Assembly: GCA_020852865.1 (NCBI GenBank)
Contig: JADYZZ010000068.1
Span: 28,765 to 92,764, forward strand
Direction: 5' to 3'
Source: Rubrivivax sp.
Lineage (GTDB): Bacteria; Pseudomonadota; Gammaproteobacteria; Burkholderiales; Burkholderiaceae_C
DNA: 64,000 bases
Shown here: positions 9,211 through 20,710 of the stretch, in pieces
How positions within the stretch are numbered: the stretch's first letter is position 1
Layout of the letters: each line of letters starts with the position of its first letter
Notes under the pieces: model-generated
Databases searched by the model: none
Told to the model about the DNA's origin: nothing
What the model saw: only the letters and a program-made list of their open reading frames with translations
Translations under genes and position numbers: made by a program

Positions 9211-10332
9211 ATGGCCGTCAACCTGCTCGACTTCGATCTCGAGGGGCTCGCGGCCTGGTGCGAGGGCCTGGGCGAGAAGCGCTACCGCGCCGTCCAGCTC
9301 TTTCGCTGGATTCACCAGAAGGGCGCCCGCAGCTTCGGCCAGATGACCGACCTGGCCAAGTCGCTGCGCGACAAGCTCGAGACGGCGGCCGAGTTGCGCC
9401 CGCTCGTGCTGCTTGCCGAGCAGGCCTCGGCCGACGGCACCGTGAAATGGCTGTTCGACGTCGGCGGCGGCAACGCCATCGAGACGGTCTTCATTCCCGA
9501 GGCCGACCGCGGCACCTTGTGCGTGTCGTCGCAGGCCGGCTGCGCGGTGGGCTGCCGCTTCTGCCACACGGGGCACCAGGGGTTCAGCCGCAACCTGAGC
9601 ACCGGCGAGATCGTCGGCCAGCTCTGGTTCGCCGAGCAGCGGCTGCGCGAACGCCTGGACCTGACGGCGGGTGAGCGCGCCATCGACAACGTGGTCATGA
9701 TGGGCATGGGCGAGCCGCTGCAGAACTACGCCGCGCTCGTGCCGGCGCTGCGCACGATGCTCGACGACCACGGCTACGGGCTGTCGCGCCGCCGCGTCAC
9801 GGTGTCCACCTCGGGCATGGCGCAGATGATCGACCGCCTGGCCGAGGACTGCCCGGTGGCGCTGGCCGTCTCGCTGCACGCGCCCGACAACGCGCTGCGC
9901 GACCGCCTGGTGCCGCTCAACCGCAAGCACGATCTGGACGAACTGCTGGCCGCCTGCCGGCGCTACCTGAGGGCGGCGCCGCGCGACTTCATCACCTTCG
10001 AGTACTGCCTGCTCGACGGCGTCAACGACAGCGACGCGCAGGCGCACGCGCTGGTGCGGCTGGTGCAGGGCCTGCCGTGCAAGTTCAACCTCATCCCGTT
10101 CAACCCGTTCCCGGGTTCGGGTCTCGGGCGTTCGCCGGCCGTGCGCGTGGCGGCCTTTGCGCGGGTCTTGCAGGACGCCGGCATCGTGACGACGATCCGC
10201 AGGACGCGCGGCGACGACATCGCGGCCGCCTGCGGCCAGCTCGCGGGCGAGGTCCAGGACCGCACCGGCGCGCGCGACCGGCTGGCGCGCCGGCGTCTGA
10301 TCGAGATCGCCGGCGCCGGAGGGGCGGCATGA
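9211..10332 (+). CDS. rlmN: Dual-specificity 23S rRNA/tRNA adenine-C2 methyltransferase RlmN
   Basis: Radical-SAM enzyme that makes 2-methyladenosine at A2503 of 23S rRNA and A37 of some tRNAs. The [4Fe-4S] motif CAVGCRFC gives Cys 111, 115 and 118. A C-terminal Cys near residue 341, in [14 protein letters not shown], matches the methyl-carrying catalytic Cys. Product is 373 residues. ATG 9211 is chosen because the reading frame upstream overlaps ndk. Its stop overlaps the pilF start (ATGA at 10329). Confidence 0.95.
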   Translation: MAVNLLDFDLEGLAAWCEGLGEKRYRAVQLFRWIHQKGARSFGQMTDLAKSLRDKLETAAELRPLVLLAEQASADGTVKWLFDVGGGNAIETVFIPEADRGTLCVSSQAGCAVGCRFCHTGHQGFSRNLSTGEIVGQLWFAEQRLRERLDLTAGERAIDNVVMMGMGEPLQNYAALVPALRTMLDDHGYGLSRRRVTVSTSGMAQMIDRLAEDCPVALAVSLHAPDNALRDRLVPLNRKHDLDELLAACRRYLRAAPRDFITFEYCLLDGVNDSDAQAHALVRLVQGLPCKFNLIPFNPFPGSGLGRSPAVRVAAFARVLQDAGIVTTIRRTRGDDIAAACGQLAGEVQDRTGARDRLARRRLIEIAGAGGAA

Positions 10333-11147
10333 GTCTCGTCTCGCGCTGGCTCGCGCCGGCCGCGGCCCTGCTGCTCGCGGCCTGCACCAGCACGACGCAA
10401 GTGGTGCCGGTCGGCGCGCCTGGCAGCGCCGTCGCGGTGCCCGACAAGCGCAACCCGAACGACCCGGTCGAGCTCGAGCGCCGCGCGCGGCTGCGTCTCG
10501 AGCTGGCCGGCCTGTACTTCGGCCGCGGCCAGACCAGCACGGCGCTCGACGAGCTCAAGGCCGCGCTCGCGGCCAAGCCCGATCTGGCCGAGGGCTACGG
10601 TCTGCGCGGCCTGATCCTGGCCAGCATGGGCGACCTGCGTGGTGCCGAGGACAGCTTCCGCCAGGCTCTGCAGCTGCGGCCGAACGATCCCGACATCCAG
10701 CACAACTACGGCTGGTTCCTGTGCCAGCAGCAGCGCTACGACGAGGCCGACGCGCAGTTCCGTGCCGCGGTGGCGCAGCCGCAGTACGGCGAAGCGGTGC
10801 GAACGCTGCTCGCGCAGGGTGTGTGCCAGGCGCGCGCCGGCCGCTGGGCCGACGCCGAGCGCACGCTGGCGCGCAGCTACGAGCTCGACCCGGCGAATCC
10901 GGCCACCGCCTACAACCTGGCCGAAGTGCTGCTGCACCGCGGCGAGCTCGAACGCGCGCGCTTCTACGTGCAGCGCATCAACGCCGTGCCCGAGCTGGTG
11001 ACGGCGCAGAGCCTGTGGCTGGCGGCGCGCATCGAGAGGCGCCTGGGCCGGACCGACGCGCTGGCCGAACTGGGCCGCCGGCTGCACGAGCGCTTCGCCC
11101 AGTCGCCCGAGACGCTGCGCTTCGAGCGCGGGCAGTTCGATGACTGA
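10329..11147 (+). CDS. pilF: Type IV pilus biogenesis/stability lipoprotein PilF (PilW)
   Basis: TPR-rich outer-membrane lipoprotein that pilots the PilQ secretin and is needed for type IV pilus assembly. The signal peptide ends in lipobox LLAAC with Cys at residue 19. TPR units follow from about residue 50 to 240, with the diagnostic [20 protein letters not shown]. Product is 272 residues. The start overlaps the rlmN stop and the 3' end overlaps rodZ by 8 bases. The rlmN-pilF-rodZ-ispG-hisS order is conserved in many proteobacteria. No other pilus gene is in the window. Confidence 0.92.
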   Translation: MSLVSRWLAPAAALLLAACTSTTQVVPVGAPGSAVAVPDKRNPNDPVELERRARLRLELAGLYFGRGQTSTALDELKAALAAKPDLAEGYGLRGLILASMGDLRGAEDSFRQALQLRPNDPDIQHNYGWFLCQQQRYDEADAQFRAAVAQPQYGEAVRTLLAQGVCQARAGRWADAERTLARSYELDPANPATAYNLAEVLLHRGELERARFYVQRINAVPELVTAQSLWLAARIERRLGRTDALAELGRRLHERFAQSPETLRFERGQFDD

Positions 11148-12036
11148 TGCCGCAGCGCCGGCCGCGGCCAGCGCGGGCGCGCTGCTGCGCGCGGCGCGCG
11201 AAAAGCGCGGTTTGCACATCGCCGCGCTGGCCGCAGCGATCAAGGTCGCGCCGCGCAAGCTCGACGCGCTCGAGAACGACCGCTGGCACGAGCTGCCCGA
11301 CGCCAACTTCACGCGCGCGCTTGCGCAGACGGTGTGCCGCAGCCTCAAGATCGACGCACGGCCGGTGCTCGATCTGCTGCCTCCGGCCGAGGCGGCGGCG
11401 CTCGAGTCACGCGCCGGATCGCTCAACGAGCCGTTTCGCGAGCACGCCGCGCGTGACGACGGCGGCTGGGCCGGGCAGGCCGTCAGGCCGATGATCGTGG
11501 CCGCGGCGCTGCTGATGGCGGCGGCCATCGCCGTCTATCTGGCGCCGGCAGCCTGGTGGTCTTCGGACCAGGTGCCGCCGGCCGCGGCCCCGGCGCCTGC
11601 CTCAGCAGCGTCGCTGGCGGCCCTGGCGCTCCCGGCGAGCGCGGCGCCCCCGGCCGCGGCGGCCTCCGCGCTCGAGGCGCCGGGCGCCGTCGCAGCCGTG
11701 CCGCCGCCCGCGCCGGCCGCGGCAAGCACACCGGCGCCTGCGGCCTCCGCCGCCGGGCTCATGCCGCCCGCGGCTGCGGCGAGCGCGGTGGCGCCGGCGA
11801 TCGGCGTCCTCGTGCTGCGCGCCAGCGCCGCCTCCTGGGTGGACGTGCGCGACGCGCGCGGACGCGTGCTGCTGTCGCGCACGCTGCAGCCGGGCGAGAC
11901 GGTCGGGCTGGACGGCGAAGCGCCGCTGCGGCTCGTCGTCGGCAACGCTGCGTCCACCGAAGTGGTATTCCGCGGCCAGCCGGTGCCGCTCGCGCCGCAT
12001 ACCCGCGACACGGTCGCGCGGCTGGAACTGAAGTAG
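11140..12036 (+). CDS. rodZ: Cell-shape protein RodZ
   Basis: RodZ links MreB filaments to the membrane and helps keep rod shape. The cytoplasmic N-terminus is a Cro-type helix-turn-helix (about residues 14-80: [19 protein letters not shown] then LDALENDRW). One membrane segment lies at about 115-135 ([19 protein letters not shown]). A long Ala/Pro-rich periplasmic linker follows, then a C-terminal DUF4115 domain with [19 protein letters not shown]. The linker is pure low complexity and probably variable between strains. The ORF overlaps pilF by 8 bases; ispG starts 14 bases downstream. Confidence 0.92.
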   Translation: MTDAAAPAAASAGALLRAAREKRGLHIAALAAAIKVAPRKLDALENDRWHELPDANFTRALAQTVCRSLKIDARPVLDLLPPAEAAALESRAGSLNEPFREHAARDDGGWAGQAVRPMIVAAALLMAAAIAVYLAPAAWWSSDQVPPAAAPAPASAASLAALALPASAAPPAAAASALEAPGAVAAVPPPAPAAASTPAPAASAAGLMPPAAAASAVAPAIGVLVLRASAASWVDVRDARGRVLLSRTLQPGETVGLDGEAPLRLVVGNAASTEVVFRGQPVPLAPHTRDTVARLELK

Positions 12037-12050
12037 CGTCGCGCCCTGCC

Positions 12051-13331
<1,281 letters not shown>

Positions 13332-13380
13332 TCCGGCATCGAAGCTTTCTCCGCGCCGCGCGCGCGGCACTCCAGACCCC

Positions 13381-14715
13381 ATGGCCGACCAGAACGCCGC
13401 CGCCAAGGCAAACGCATCGCCGCTCGCTGCGGTGAAGGGCATGAACGACCTGCTGCCCGACGAGGCGGCGCATTGGGAATGGGTCGAGGGCGTGATGCGC
13501 GCGCTGCTCGCGCGCTGGGGCTACCGCAACCTGCGCACGCCGGTGGTCGAGCCGACCGCACTGTTCGTGCGCGGCCTGGGCGAGGTGACCGACATCGTCG
13601 AAAAGGAGATGTTCTCCTGGGTCGACGCGATGAACGACGATCGTCTGTCGCTGCGCCCCGAGGCCACTGCCGGCATCGTGCGCGCGGTGGTCGAGCACAA
13701 CGCGCTCTACAACGGCCCGCTGCGCGTCTGGCAGCTGGGGCCGATGTTCCGCCACGAGCGGCCGCAGAAGGGCCGCAGCCGCCAGTTCCACCAGCTCGAC
13801 GTCGAGGCGCTCGGCCACCCCGGCCCCGACGTCGACGCCGAGATCATCCTGATGCTGCGCGCGCTGTGGCAGGAGTTCGGCCTGGCCGAAGGCGCGGACA
13901 TCGTGCTCGAACTCAACAGCCTCGGCCAGCCCGAAGAGCGGCGCGCGCACCGCGCCGCGCTCGTCGCGTACCTCGAGCGGCATGCCGCGCAGCTCGACGC
14001 CGACGCGCGGCGCCGCCTGCACAGCAACCCGCTGCGCATCCTCGACAGCAAGAACCCGGCGCTGGAGCCGGTACTGGCCTCGGCGCCGCAACTGCTGCAG
14101 TTCCTGGGCCAGGCCTCGCTCGCACACTTCGACGCGGTGCGCGCGGTGCTCGACGCCGCCGGCCTGGCCTACAGCGTGAACCCGCGTCTCGTGCGCGGCA
14201 TGGACTACTACAACCTCACCGTGTTCGAGTGGAAGAGCGCGCACCTGGGCGCGCAGAGCACGGTGTGCGGCGGCGGCCGCTACGACCAGCTGATCGAGAC
14301 GCTGGGCGGCAAGCCGGCGCCGGGCATCGGCTTCGGCCTGGGCATGGAGCGGCTGCTGCTGCTGCTCGCGGCGACGGCCAAGCTGGCGCCGCCGCAGGCC
14401 CCCGACGCCTACGCCGTCGTGCCCGATGCCGCCGCGCTGCCGCGCGTGCTGCCGCTGCTGGCCGCGCTGCGCGCTCGCGGCCTGGCGATCGTGATGCACG
14501 CCGCCGCGCGGGACGGGCAGGGCGGCATGAAGTCCCAGTTCAAGCGCGCCGACGCCTCGCGCGCGCGCTTCGCGCTCGTGTTCGGCGCCGACGAGCTGGC
14601 GCAGGGCATGGTCGGTGTCAAGGCCCTGCGCGCGGCGGCGCTGCCGCAGTCGCTGGCGCCGCTGGCCGACGTCGACGGCCTCGCGGCGCGGCTGCTGGCC
14701 GGGCGCAAGGGATAA
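13381..14715 (+). CDS. hisS: Histidyl-tRNA synthetase
   Basis: Class II aminoacyl-tRNA synthetase that charges tRNA-His. The 444-residue product has motif 2 region [13 protein letters not shown] and [13 protein letters not shown], the HisA signature LVRGMDYYN, and motif 3 around [13 protein letters not shown]-terminal anticodon-binding domain begins near residue 345. The paralogue hisZ at 21888 lacks that domain. ATG 13381 follows a 49-base gap after ispG. Confidence 0.97.
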   Translation: MADQNAAAKANASPLAAVKGMNDLLPDEAAHWEWVEGVMRALLARWGYRNLRTPVVEPTALFVRGLGEVTDIVEKEMFSWVDAMNDDRLSLRPEATAGIVRAVVEHNALYNGPLRVWQLGPMFRHERPQKGRSRQFHQLDVEALGHPGPDVDAEIILMLRALWQEFGLAEGADIVLELNSLGQPEERRAHRAALVAYLERHAAQLDADARRRLHSNPLRILDSKNPALEPVLASAPQLLQFLGQASLAHFDAVRAVLDAAGLAYSVNPRLVRGMDYYNLTVFEWKSAHLGAQSTVCGGGRYDQLIETLGGKPAPGIGFGLGMERLLLLLAATAKLAPPQAPDAYAVVPDAAALPRVLPLLAALRARGLAIVMHAAARDGQGGMKSQFKRADASRARFALVFGADELAQGMVGVKALRAAALPQSLAPLADVDGLAARLLAGRKG

Positions 14716-14742
14716 TCGCGCCCTCGTCGCCGCATCACCGCC

Positions 14743-15417
14743 ATGGCCACTTCTCTCGACCTGCAGGAGCAGGAGCAACTCGACGCGCTCAAGGCGTTCT
14801 GGAACCAATACGGCAACCTCATCACCTGGCTGCTGATCGCCGTGCTCGCCGCCTACGGCGGCTGGAACGGCTGGCAGTGGTACCAGCGCGATCAGGCGGC
14901 CAAGGCCGCGGCGATGGCCGACGAGCTCGACCGCGCGGCGCAGGCGGGCGACGCCGCGCGTGCCGGCCGCATCGCGGCCGACCTGCGCGAGCGCTTCCCG
15001 GGCACCGCCTTCGCGGCGCAGGGCGCGCTCGAAGCGGCACGCGTGCAGCACGACAAGGGCCAGGCCGACGCCGCGCGCGCCAGCCTCGCCTGGGCGGCCG
15101 ACAACGCGCGCGACGACGACCTGCGCACGATCGCGCGGCTGCGCCTGGCGGGTCTTCAGGCCGACGCCAAGCAATACGACGCGGCGCTGAAGACGCTCGA
15201 TGCGGCCAAGGCCGAGGGCTTCGAGGCGCTGGTGGCCGACCGCCGCGGCGACGTGCTGATGGCGCAGGGCAAGGCGGCCGATGCCAGGGCAGCCTATCAG
15301 GCCGCCTGGGCGGCGCTGGCGCCCACCACGACGTACCGCCAGGTCGTCGACGCCAAGCTGACGGCGCTGGGTGCGGCGCCGGGCGCGGCCGCTTCGGGCG
15401 CCGGGGCCGGCAAGTGA
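14743..15417 (+). CDS. yfgM: YfgM-family TPR membrane protein
   Basis: Single-pass inner-membrane protein with a periplasmic TPR-like domain (TPR_21). In E. coli YfgM associates with PpiD at the Sec translocon and is encoded beside bamB, as here. One membrane segment lies at about residues 27-46 ([16 protein letters not shown]), with the cytoplasmic N-terminus rich in acidic and Gln residues. The remaining 170 residues are Ala-rich helices. Length 224. Its TGA overlaps the bamB GTG. Confidence 0.87.
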   Translation: MATSLDLQEQEQLDALKAFWNQYGNLITWLLIAVLAAYGGWNGWQWYQRDQAAKAAAMADELDRAAQAGDAARAGRIAADLRERFPGTAFAAQGALEAARVQHDKGQADAARASLAWAADNARDDDLRTIARLRLAGLQADAKQYDAALKTLDAAKAEGFEALVADRRGDVLMAQGKAADARAAYQAAWAALAPTTTYRQVVDAKLTALGAAPGAAASGAGAGK

Positions 15418-16532
15418 CGGTGCGCGGGGCGTGCGGCGCGGCCCTGGTGGCCGCCGCGGCGGTGCTGGCCGGCTGCGCCGCCGAGCGGCCCAAGCCGACG
15501 CCGCTCGAGACCTATGCGCCAAAGACCTCGGCACGCCTGGTCTGGAGCCAGCGCCTGGGCAAGCTCGACTTCCCGCTCGTGCCGGCGGCGCGCGACGGCC
15601 AGGTTGTCGTGGCCGACAGCGGCGGTACGCTGATCGCGTTCGTCGCCGAAACCGGCGCCGAGCTATGGCGCGCGAGCGCCGGCGGCGCGCTCGCCGCCGG
15701 CGTGGGCAGCGACGGCCGCTACAGCAGCGTCGTGACGCGCCGCAACGAGGTCGTCACCTTCGACGGCGCACGCGAGATCTGGCGCCGGCGCGTGCCTTCG
15801 AGCGTCGTCACGCCGCCCTTCGTCGCCGGCGAGCGCGTGTTCGTGCTCGGCGTCGACCGCGCGGTGCACGCCTTCGACGCGCAGGACGGCCGGCGCCTGT
15901 GGACGCTGCAGCGCCCGGGCGACGCCCTCACGCTGGAGTTGCCGGGCGTGCTCGGCGCCTACCGCAACACGCTGCTCGTCGGCAACGGCGCGCGTCTGCT
16001 CGGCGTCGACCCGCTGCGCGGCAGCGTGTTGTGGGATGCGGCCATGGCATCGCCGCGCGGCACCAACGAGGTCGAGCGTCTGGCCGATCTGGTGGGGCCG
16101 CCGGTGCGCCAGGGTCCGCGTGTCTGCGCGCGCGCCTTCCAGTCGGCCGTGGCCTGCGCCGACGCCGAGCGCGGCGCGACTCTGTGGACGCGCAACACCG
16201 GCGGCATCCAGCCGCTGGGCGGCGACGCCGAACGCGTGTTCGGCGCCGACGCGGTCGACCGCATCAGCGCCTGGCGCGCCGACAACGGCGACGTTGTCTG
16301 GACGAGCGAGCGCCTGCTCAACCGCGGCCTGTCGGGCGCGCTCGCCATGGGGCCCTTCGTCGTCTTCGGCGACTTCGAGGGCTACCTGCACTTCCTGGAC
16401 GCCGCCAGCGGCGAGCCGCAGCTGCGCCTGGCGACCGACGGCTCGCAGGTCGTCGGCGTGCCGCTGCTGGCCGGTTCGACGCTGCTGGTGGTCACCCGCG
16501 ACGGCGGGCTGTTCGCGTTCCGCCAGAACTGA
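15414..16532 (+). CDS. bamB: BamB outer-membrane assembly lipoprotein
   Basis: PQQ-type beta-propeller lipoprotein of the BAM complex; it binds BamA POTRA domains in the periplasm. The precursor has a short signal peptide with lipobox VLAGC (Cys about residue 21). The propeller repeats show the usual phrases [28 protein letters not shown] and LFAFRQN. The start is taken as GTG 15414, which overlaps the yfgM stop as GTGA and places the signal peptide correctly. Product is 372 residues. The der gene follows after 26 bases. Confidence 0.93.
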   Translation: MTVRGACGAALVAAAAVLAGCAAERPKPTPLETYAPKTSARLVWSQRLGKLDFPLVPAARDGQVVVADSGGTLIAFVAETGAELWRASAGGALAAGVGSDGRYSSVVTRRNEVVTFDGAREIWRRRVPSSVVTPPFVAGERVFVLGVDRAVHAFDAQDGRRLWTLQRPGDALTLELPGVLGAYRNTLLVGNGARLLGVDPLRGSVLWDAAMASPRGTNEVERLADLVGPPVRQGPRVCARAFQSAVACADAERGATLWTRNTGGIQPLGGDAERVFGADAVDRISAWRADNGDVVWTSERLLNRGLSGALAMGPFVVFGDFEGYLHFLDAASGEPQLRLATDGSQVVGVPLLAGSTLLVVTRDGGLFAFRQN

Positions 16533-16558
16533 GAGCCGCAAGCTCCAAGCGGCACGCC

Positions 16559-17920
16559 GTGAAGCCGGTCATCGCCCTCGTCGGCCGGCCCAATGTCGGC
16601 AAGTCGACGCTGTTCAACCGCATCACGAAGAGCCGCGACGCCATCGTCGCCGACTTCCCCGGCCTCACGCGCGACCGCCACTACGGCGACGCGCAGCTCG
16701 GCGCGCGCGCGTTCATCGTCGTCGACACCGGCGGCTTCGAGCCCGAAAAGCCCAGCGGCGTGCTGGCCGAGATGGCAAGACAGACGCGCCAGGCGGTGGC
16801 CGAGGCCGATGCCGTCATCTTCGTGACCGACATCCGCGCCGGCCTGTCGGCGCAGGACCACGACATCGCGCGCTATCTGCGCGGCCGGCGCAAGCGCGTC
16901 GTGCTGGCGGTGAACAAGGCCGAGGGCATGGCCGACTCGGCGCTGCTGGCCGAATTCCACGAACTGGGCATCGGCACACCGCACCCGGTATCGGCGGCGC
17001 ACGGCCAGGGCGTGCGCAGCCTGATCGAGGCCGCGCTGGAGGGGATCCCCGAGCCCGAGCCCGAGCCCGAGCTCGCAGCCGGGTCCGACGCCGCCACGGA
17101 CGCCGAGACGCGCCCGATCCGCCTCGCGGTGGCCGGGCGACCCAACGTCGGCAAGAGCACGCTCATCAACGCCTGGCTGGGCGAGGAGCGCCTGGTCGCC
17201 TTCGACCAGCCGGGCACGACGCGCGACGCGATCGTCGTGCCCTTCGAGCGCGGCGGGCGCCGCTACGAGCTCATCGACACCGCAGGCCTGCGCCGCAAGG
17301 GGCGCGTGTTCGAAGCAGTCGAGAAGTTCTCGGTCGTCAAGACGCTGCAGGCGATCGCCGACGCCCATGTCGTGCTGCTGCTGCTCGACGCCACGCAGGG
17401 CCTGGGCGAGCAGGATGCGCACATCGCCGGCTACATCCTCGAGTCGGGGCGGGCGGTGGTGGTCGCGGTCAACAAGTGGGATGCCGTCGATGCCTACCAG
17501 CGCCAGCTGCTCGAGCGCGCGCTCGAAAGCCGCCTGGCGTTCCTGAAGTTCGCCCCCGTGCTGCAGATCTCGGCGCTCGAGCGCCGGGGCCTGTCGGCGC
17601 TGTGGCGCGCGATCGGCCAGGCCTATGCCTCGGCCACCGTGAAGATGCCCACGCCGGTGCTCACGCGCTTGCTGCACGAAGCGGTGCTGCACCAGGCGCC
17701 GCGCCGCGCCGGGCGTTTCCGGCCCAAGCCGCGCTACGCGCACCAAGGCGGCATGAACCCGCCGATCGTCGTCGTGCACGGCAACGCGCTCGAGCATCTG
17801 ACGCCGGCCTACCGGCGCTACCTGGAGGGGCGCTTCCGCGCGCATTTCGGCCTGGTCGGCACGCCGCTGCGCGTCGAGCTGCGCAGCGGCCGCAATCCGT
17901 TCGACGAGCGCGGCAGCTGA
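16559..17920 (+). CDS. der: Ribosome-assembly GTPase Der (EngA)
   Basis: Essential GTPase with two tandem G domains and a C-terminal KH-like domain, acting in late 50S assembly. First P-loop [12 protein letters not shown] is near residue 8 and the second, [12 protein letters not shown], near residue 195. G3 motifs DTGGFE and DTAGLR, and G4 motifs NKAEG and NKWD, are present; the first G4 ends in E rather than D, as in many Der proteins. The two domains are joined by an acidic Glu-Pro linker. The start is GTG 16559 (VKPVIALVG). Product is 453 residues. Confidence 0.95.
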   Translation: MKPVIALVGRPNVGKSTLFNRITKSRDAIVADFPGLTRDRHYGDAQLGARAFIVVDTGGFEPEKPSGVLAEMARQTRQAVAEADAVIFVTDIRAGLSAQDHDIARYLRGRRKRVVLAVNKAEGMADSALLAEFHELGIGTPHPVSAAHGQGVRSLIEAALEGIPEPEPEPELAAGSDAATDAETRPIRLAVAGRPNVGKSTLINAWLGEERLVAFDQPGTTRDAIVVPFERGGRRYELIDTAGLRRKGRVFEAVEKFSVVKTLQAIADAHVVLLLLDATQGLGEQDAHIAGYILESGRAVVVAVNKWDAVDAYQRQLLERALESRLAFLKFAPVLQISALERRGLSALWRAIGQAYASATVKMPTPVLTRLLHEAVLHQAPRRAGRFRPKPRYAHQGGMNPPIVVVHGNALEHLTPAYRRYLEGRFRAHFGLVGTPLRVELRSGRNPFDERGS

Positions 17921-17979
17921 GGCCTTGACGTCGCGCCGGCCGGCCCCATCTGCGGCGTTCGTGGCGGGCCGCGCCCTGT

Positions 17980-17985
17980 GATAAG
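17980..17985 (+). promoter_or_regulatory. Possible hfq promoter (extended -10)
   Basis: GATAAG preceded by TGT resembles an extended -10 element, in the 101-base gap between der and hfq. It would start transcription near 17992, about 30 bases ahead of the hfq GTG. A TTGACG at 17925-17930 is too far upstream to pair with it. Confidence 0.3.
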
Positions 17986-18021
17986 GTGGCCGCTTCGCGC
18001 TTACCCAACACGGAGCATATC

Positions 18022-18267
18022 GTGAGCAACAAAGGCCAACTTCTGCAGGACCCCTTTCTGAACCTGCTGCGCAAGGAGCACATGCCGGTGTCGATCTACC
18101 TGATCAACGGCATCAAGCTCCAGGGCCACATCGAGTCGTTCGACCAGTACGTGGTGCTGCTGCGCAATACCGTCACGCAGATGGTCTACAAGCACGCCAT
18201 CTCCACCGTCGTGCCCAGCCGTGCCGTGAACTTCCACCCCGGCGACGGCGCTGCCGAGCAGGCCTGA
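18022..18267 (+). CDS. hfq: RNA chaperone Hfq
   Basis: Hexameric Sm-like RNA-binding protein that pairs small RNAs with mRNAs. The 81-residue product contains Sm1 ([19 protein letters not shown]) and the Sm2 signature [12 protein letters not shown]. The distal-face residues and the proximal-pocket Gln near position 8 ([11 protein letters not shown]) are conserved. The start is GTG 18022 with CGGAG at 18011. The C-terminal tail is short, as usual in betaproteobacteria. It lies between der and hflX, a standard order. Confidence 0.97.
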   Translation: MSNKGQLLQDPFLNLLRKEHMPVSIYLINGIKLQGHIESFDQYVVLLRNTVTQMVYKHAISTVVPSRAVNFHPGDGAAEQA

Positions 18268-18306
18268 GCGGGGCGCTGCATCGAACCGCTGAGCGCAGCC
18301 GCGGCC

Positions 18307-19494
18307 TTGACCATCCCGCCCACCGCGTCGGTCGACGCGCGCGCCGACGTCGCCACGCGCGCCGTGCTGGTGGGCGTCGACGTCGGCGCCCCCTTCGACG
18401 CCACGCTCGATGAGCTGGCGCTGCTCGCGGCCTCGGCCGGCGATGTGGCGGTGGCGCGCATCACCACGCGGCGCAAGGCGCCGGACCCGGCGCTGTTCGT
18501 CGGCAGCGGCAAGGCCGACGAGATCAAGGCCATGGTCGCCGCCACCGCGGCCGACGGCGTGATCTTCGACCAGGCGCTCACGCCGGCGCAGCAGCGCAAT
18601 CTCGAGCGCCACCTGGGCGTGCCGGTGGCCGACCGCACGGCGCTCATCCTCGACATCTTCGGCGAGCGCGCGCGCAGCCACGAGGGCAAGCTGCAGGTCG
18701 AGCTGGCGCGTCTGCAGTACCTGAGCACGCGGCTGGTGCGCCGCTGGTCGCACCTCGAGCGCCAGCGCGGCGGCATCGGCGCGCGCGGCGGCCCGGGCGA
18801 GGCCCAGATCGAGCTCGACCGGCGCATGATCGGCGAGCGCATCAAGACGCTGAAGGAGCGGCTCGAGCGCGTCCAGCGCCAGCGCGGCACACAGCGGCGC
18901 GCGCGCGAGCGGCGCGGCACCTTCGGCGTCGCGCTGGTCGGTTACACCAACGCCGGCAAGAGCACGCTGTTCAATGCGCTGGCCAAGGCGCGCGCCTACG
19001 CCGCCGACCAGCTCTTCGCGACGCTCGACACGACGACGCGCCAGCTCTGGCTGGCCGATGCCGGCACGGCGGCGACGCTGTCGGACACCGTGGGCTTCAT
19101 CCGCGATCTGCCGCACAAGCTGGTCGAGGCCTTCCAGGCGACGCTGCTGGAGGCGGCCGAGGCCGATCTGCTGCTGCACGTGATCGACGCGGCCAGCCCG
19201 CAACGCACCGAACAGGCGGCCGAGGTCGAACGCGTGCTCGGCGAGATCGGTGCCGAGGGCGTGCCGCAGATCCTCGTGTACAACAAATGCGATCTGCTCG
19301 TCGCCTCGCAACAGCCGCGCGCGACGAGCGACTGGCTCGAAGTGCGCCCGGGATCGCAGCGCCGGCGCGTCTTCGTCAGCGCACGCACCGGCCAGGGGCT
19401 CGACGCGCTGCGTGCGGCGATCGCCGAAGCGGCGCTCGCGGCACATCCGACGGCGAGGTCCGCAACCCGCCCAGAATCCACTCCGCTCGCCTGA
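18307..19494 (+). CDS. hflX: Ribosome-rescue GTPase HflX
   Basis: GTPase that splits stalled or hibernating 70S ribosomes. The N-terminal HflX domain (about 1-190) holds GRXD-type phrases such as FVGSGKADEIKA and GERARSHEGKLQVELARLQY. The G domain has P-loop GYTNAGKSTLFN, G3 DTVGF and G4 NKCD. The ORF gives 395 residues from a TTG at 18307, with no strong ribosome site; GTG codons shortly downstream are alternatives. It is 39 bases after hfq and 1 base before hflK. Confidence 0.92.
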   Translation: MTIPPTASVDARADVATRAVLVGVDVGAPFDATLDELALLAASAGDVAVARITTRRKAPDPALFVGSGKADEIKAMVAATAADGVIFDQALTPAQQRNLERHLGVPVADRTALILDIFGERARSHEGKLQVELARLQYLSTRLVRRWSHLERQRGGIGARGGPGEAQIELDRRMIGERIKTLKERLERVQRQRGTQRRARERRGTFGVALVGYTNAGKSTLFNALAKARAYAADQLFATLDTTTRQLWLADAGTAATLSDTVGFIRDLPHKLVEAFQATLLEAAEADLLLHVIDAASPQRTEQAAEVERVLGEIGAEGVPQILVYNKCDLLVASQQPRATSDWLEVRPGSQRRRVFVSARTGQGLDALRAAIAEAALAAHPTARSATRPESTPLA

Positions 19495-19495
19495 C

Positions 19496-20698
19496 ATGCG
19501 CCGCTTCCCGATCTTTGCCAATCGCCACGACGGCCCACCCGACCTCGACGAGCTGTGGCGCGACTTCAACAAGAAACTGTCGGGCCTGTTCGGCGCCAAG
19601 GGCGGCGGCCAGCGCCCGGACGCCGGGCCGCCGTCGGGCGGCGGGCGCCTGCAGCCCGACTTCAGGAGCGCCGGCATCGGCGTCGGGCTGATCGCCGTCG
19701 TGGCGCTGCTCGTCTGGCTGGGCAGCGGCTTTTTCATCGTGCAGGAAGGCCAGCAGGCGGTGGTGATGACCTTCGGGCGCTACAGCCACACCGCGCACGC
19801 CGGCTTCCAGTGGCGCATGCCGTATCCGATCCAGTCGCACGAGATCGTCTCGGTGACGCAGCTGCAGTCGGTCGAGGTCGGGCGCAACTCGGTGGTGCAG
19901 GCCACGGGGTTGCGCGACTCGTCGATGCTGACGCAGGACGAGAACATCGTCGACATCCGCTTCACCGTGCAGTACCGGCGCACCGACCCGCGCGCCTACC
20001 TGTTCGAGAACCGCAACCCCGACGAGGCGGTGGTGATGGCGGCCGAGTCGGCCGTGCGCGAGATCGTCGGCCGCAGCCGGGTCGACCAGGTGCTCTACGA
20101 GCAGCGCGACGCGATCGCCAACGACCTGGCCAAGAGCGTCCAGAGCCAGCTCGAGCGCCTGAAGGCCGGCATCGTGGTCGCCAACGTGAACGTGCAGAAC
20201 GTGCAGGTGCCCGACGCCGTGCAGGCGGCGTTCAACGACGCCGTCAAGGCCGGCGCCGACCGCGACCGCTTCAAGAACGAGGGCCAGGCCTACGCCAGCG
20301 ACGTCATCCCGAAGGCGCGCGGCACGGCGGCGCGCCTGCAGGAGGAGGCGCAGGGCTACCGCGCACGCGTCGTCGCGCAGGCCGAAGGCGACGCGCAGCG
20401 CTTCCGCTCGGTGCTCGCCGAGTACCAGAAGGCGCCGGTGGTGACGCGCGACCGCATGTACCTCGAAGTGATGCAGCAGGTCTACGGCAACGTCACCAAG
20501 GTGATGGTCGACAGCCGTGCCGGCTCGAACCTGCTGTACCTGCCGCTGGACCGGCTGCTGCAGCAAGGGGGTGGCGCGCCGGCGACCGCGCCGCCGGCCG
20601 TGGTGCCGGTGCCCACGCCGGCCGAGGCCGCGCCGGCGCCGGCGGGCGACGCGCGCACGCGCGAAGGCGGGCGCTCGCGCGAGCGCGAGAACCGTTGA
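19496..20698 (+). CDS. hflK: HflK subunit of the FtsH-regulating HflKC complex
   Basis: SPFH/band-7 membrane protein that, with HflC, forms a cage around the FtsH protease and modulates membrane-protein turnover. An N-terminal Gly/Pro-rich cytoplasmic segment (about 1-58) precedes one membrane helix (about 61-82), then the SPFH domain starting IVQEGQQAVVMTFGRY. A coiled coil runs to about residue 330. The C-terminal tail is Ala/Pro then Arg-rich. ATG 19496 is one base after the hflX stop. Product is 400 residues. Confidence 0.94.
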   Translation: MRRFPIFANRHDGPPDLDELWRDFNKKLSGLFGAKGGGQRPDAGPPSGGGRLQPDFRSAGIGVGLIAVVALLVWLGSGFFIVQEGQQAVVMTFGRYSHTAHAGFQWRMPYPIQSHEIVSVTQLQSVEVGRNSVVQATGLRDSSMLTQDENIVDIRFTVQYRRTDPRAYLFENRNPDEAVVMAAESAVREIVGRSRVDQVLYEQRDAIANDLAKSVQSQLERLKAGIVVANVNVQNVQVPDAVQAAFNDAVKAGADRDRFKNEGQAYASDVIPKARGTAARLQEEAQGYRARVVAQAEGDAQRFRSVLAEYQKAPVVTRDRMYLEVMQQVYGNVTKVMVDSRAGSNLLYLPLDRLLQQGGGAPATAPPAVVPVPTPAEAAPAPAGDARTREGGRSRERENR

Positions 20699-20710
20699 GG
20701 GAGCAGGGGC

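Noticed and set aside
13473..15413. Plus-strand frame continuous with bamB but extending upstream through hisS and yfgM
   Set aside because: Only the part from GTG 15414 encodes a signal peptide and beta propeller; the upstream part is a shifted-frame shadow of hisS and yfgM.
17925..17930. TTGACG as the -35 of hfq
   Set aside because: No acceptable -10 lies 16-18 bases downstream; the better -10 at 17980 is too far away.
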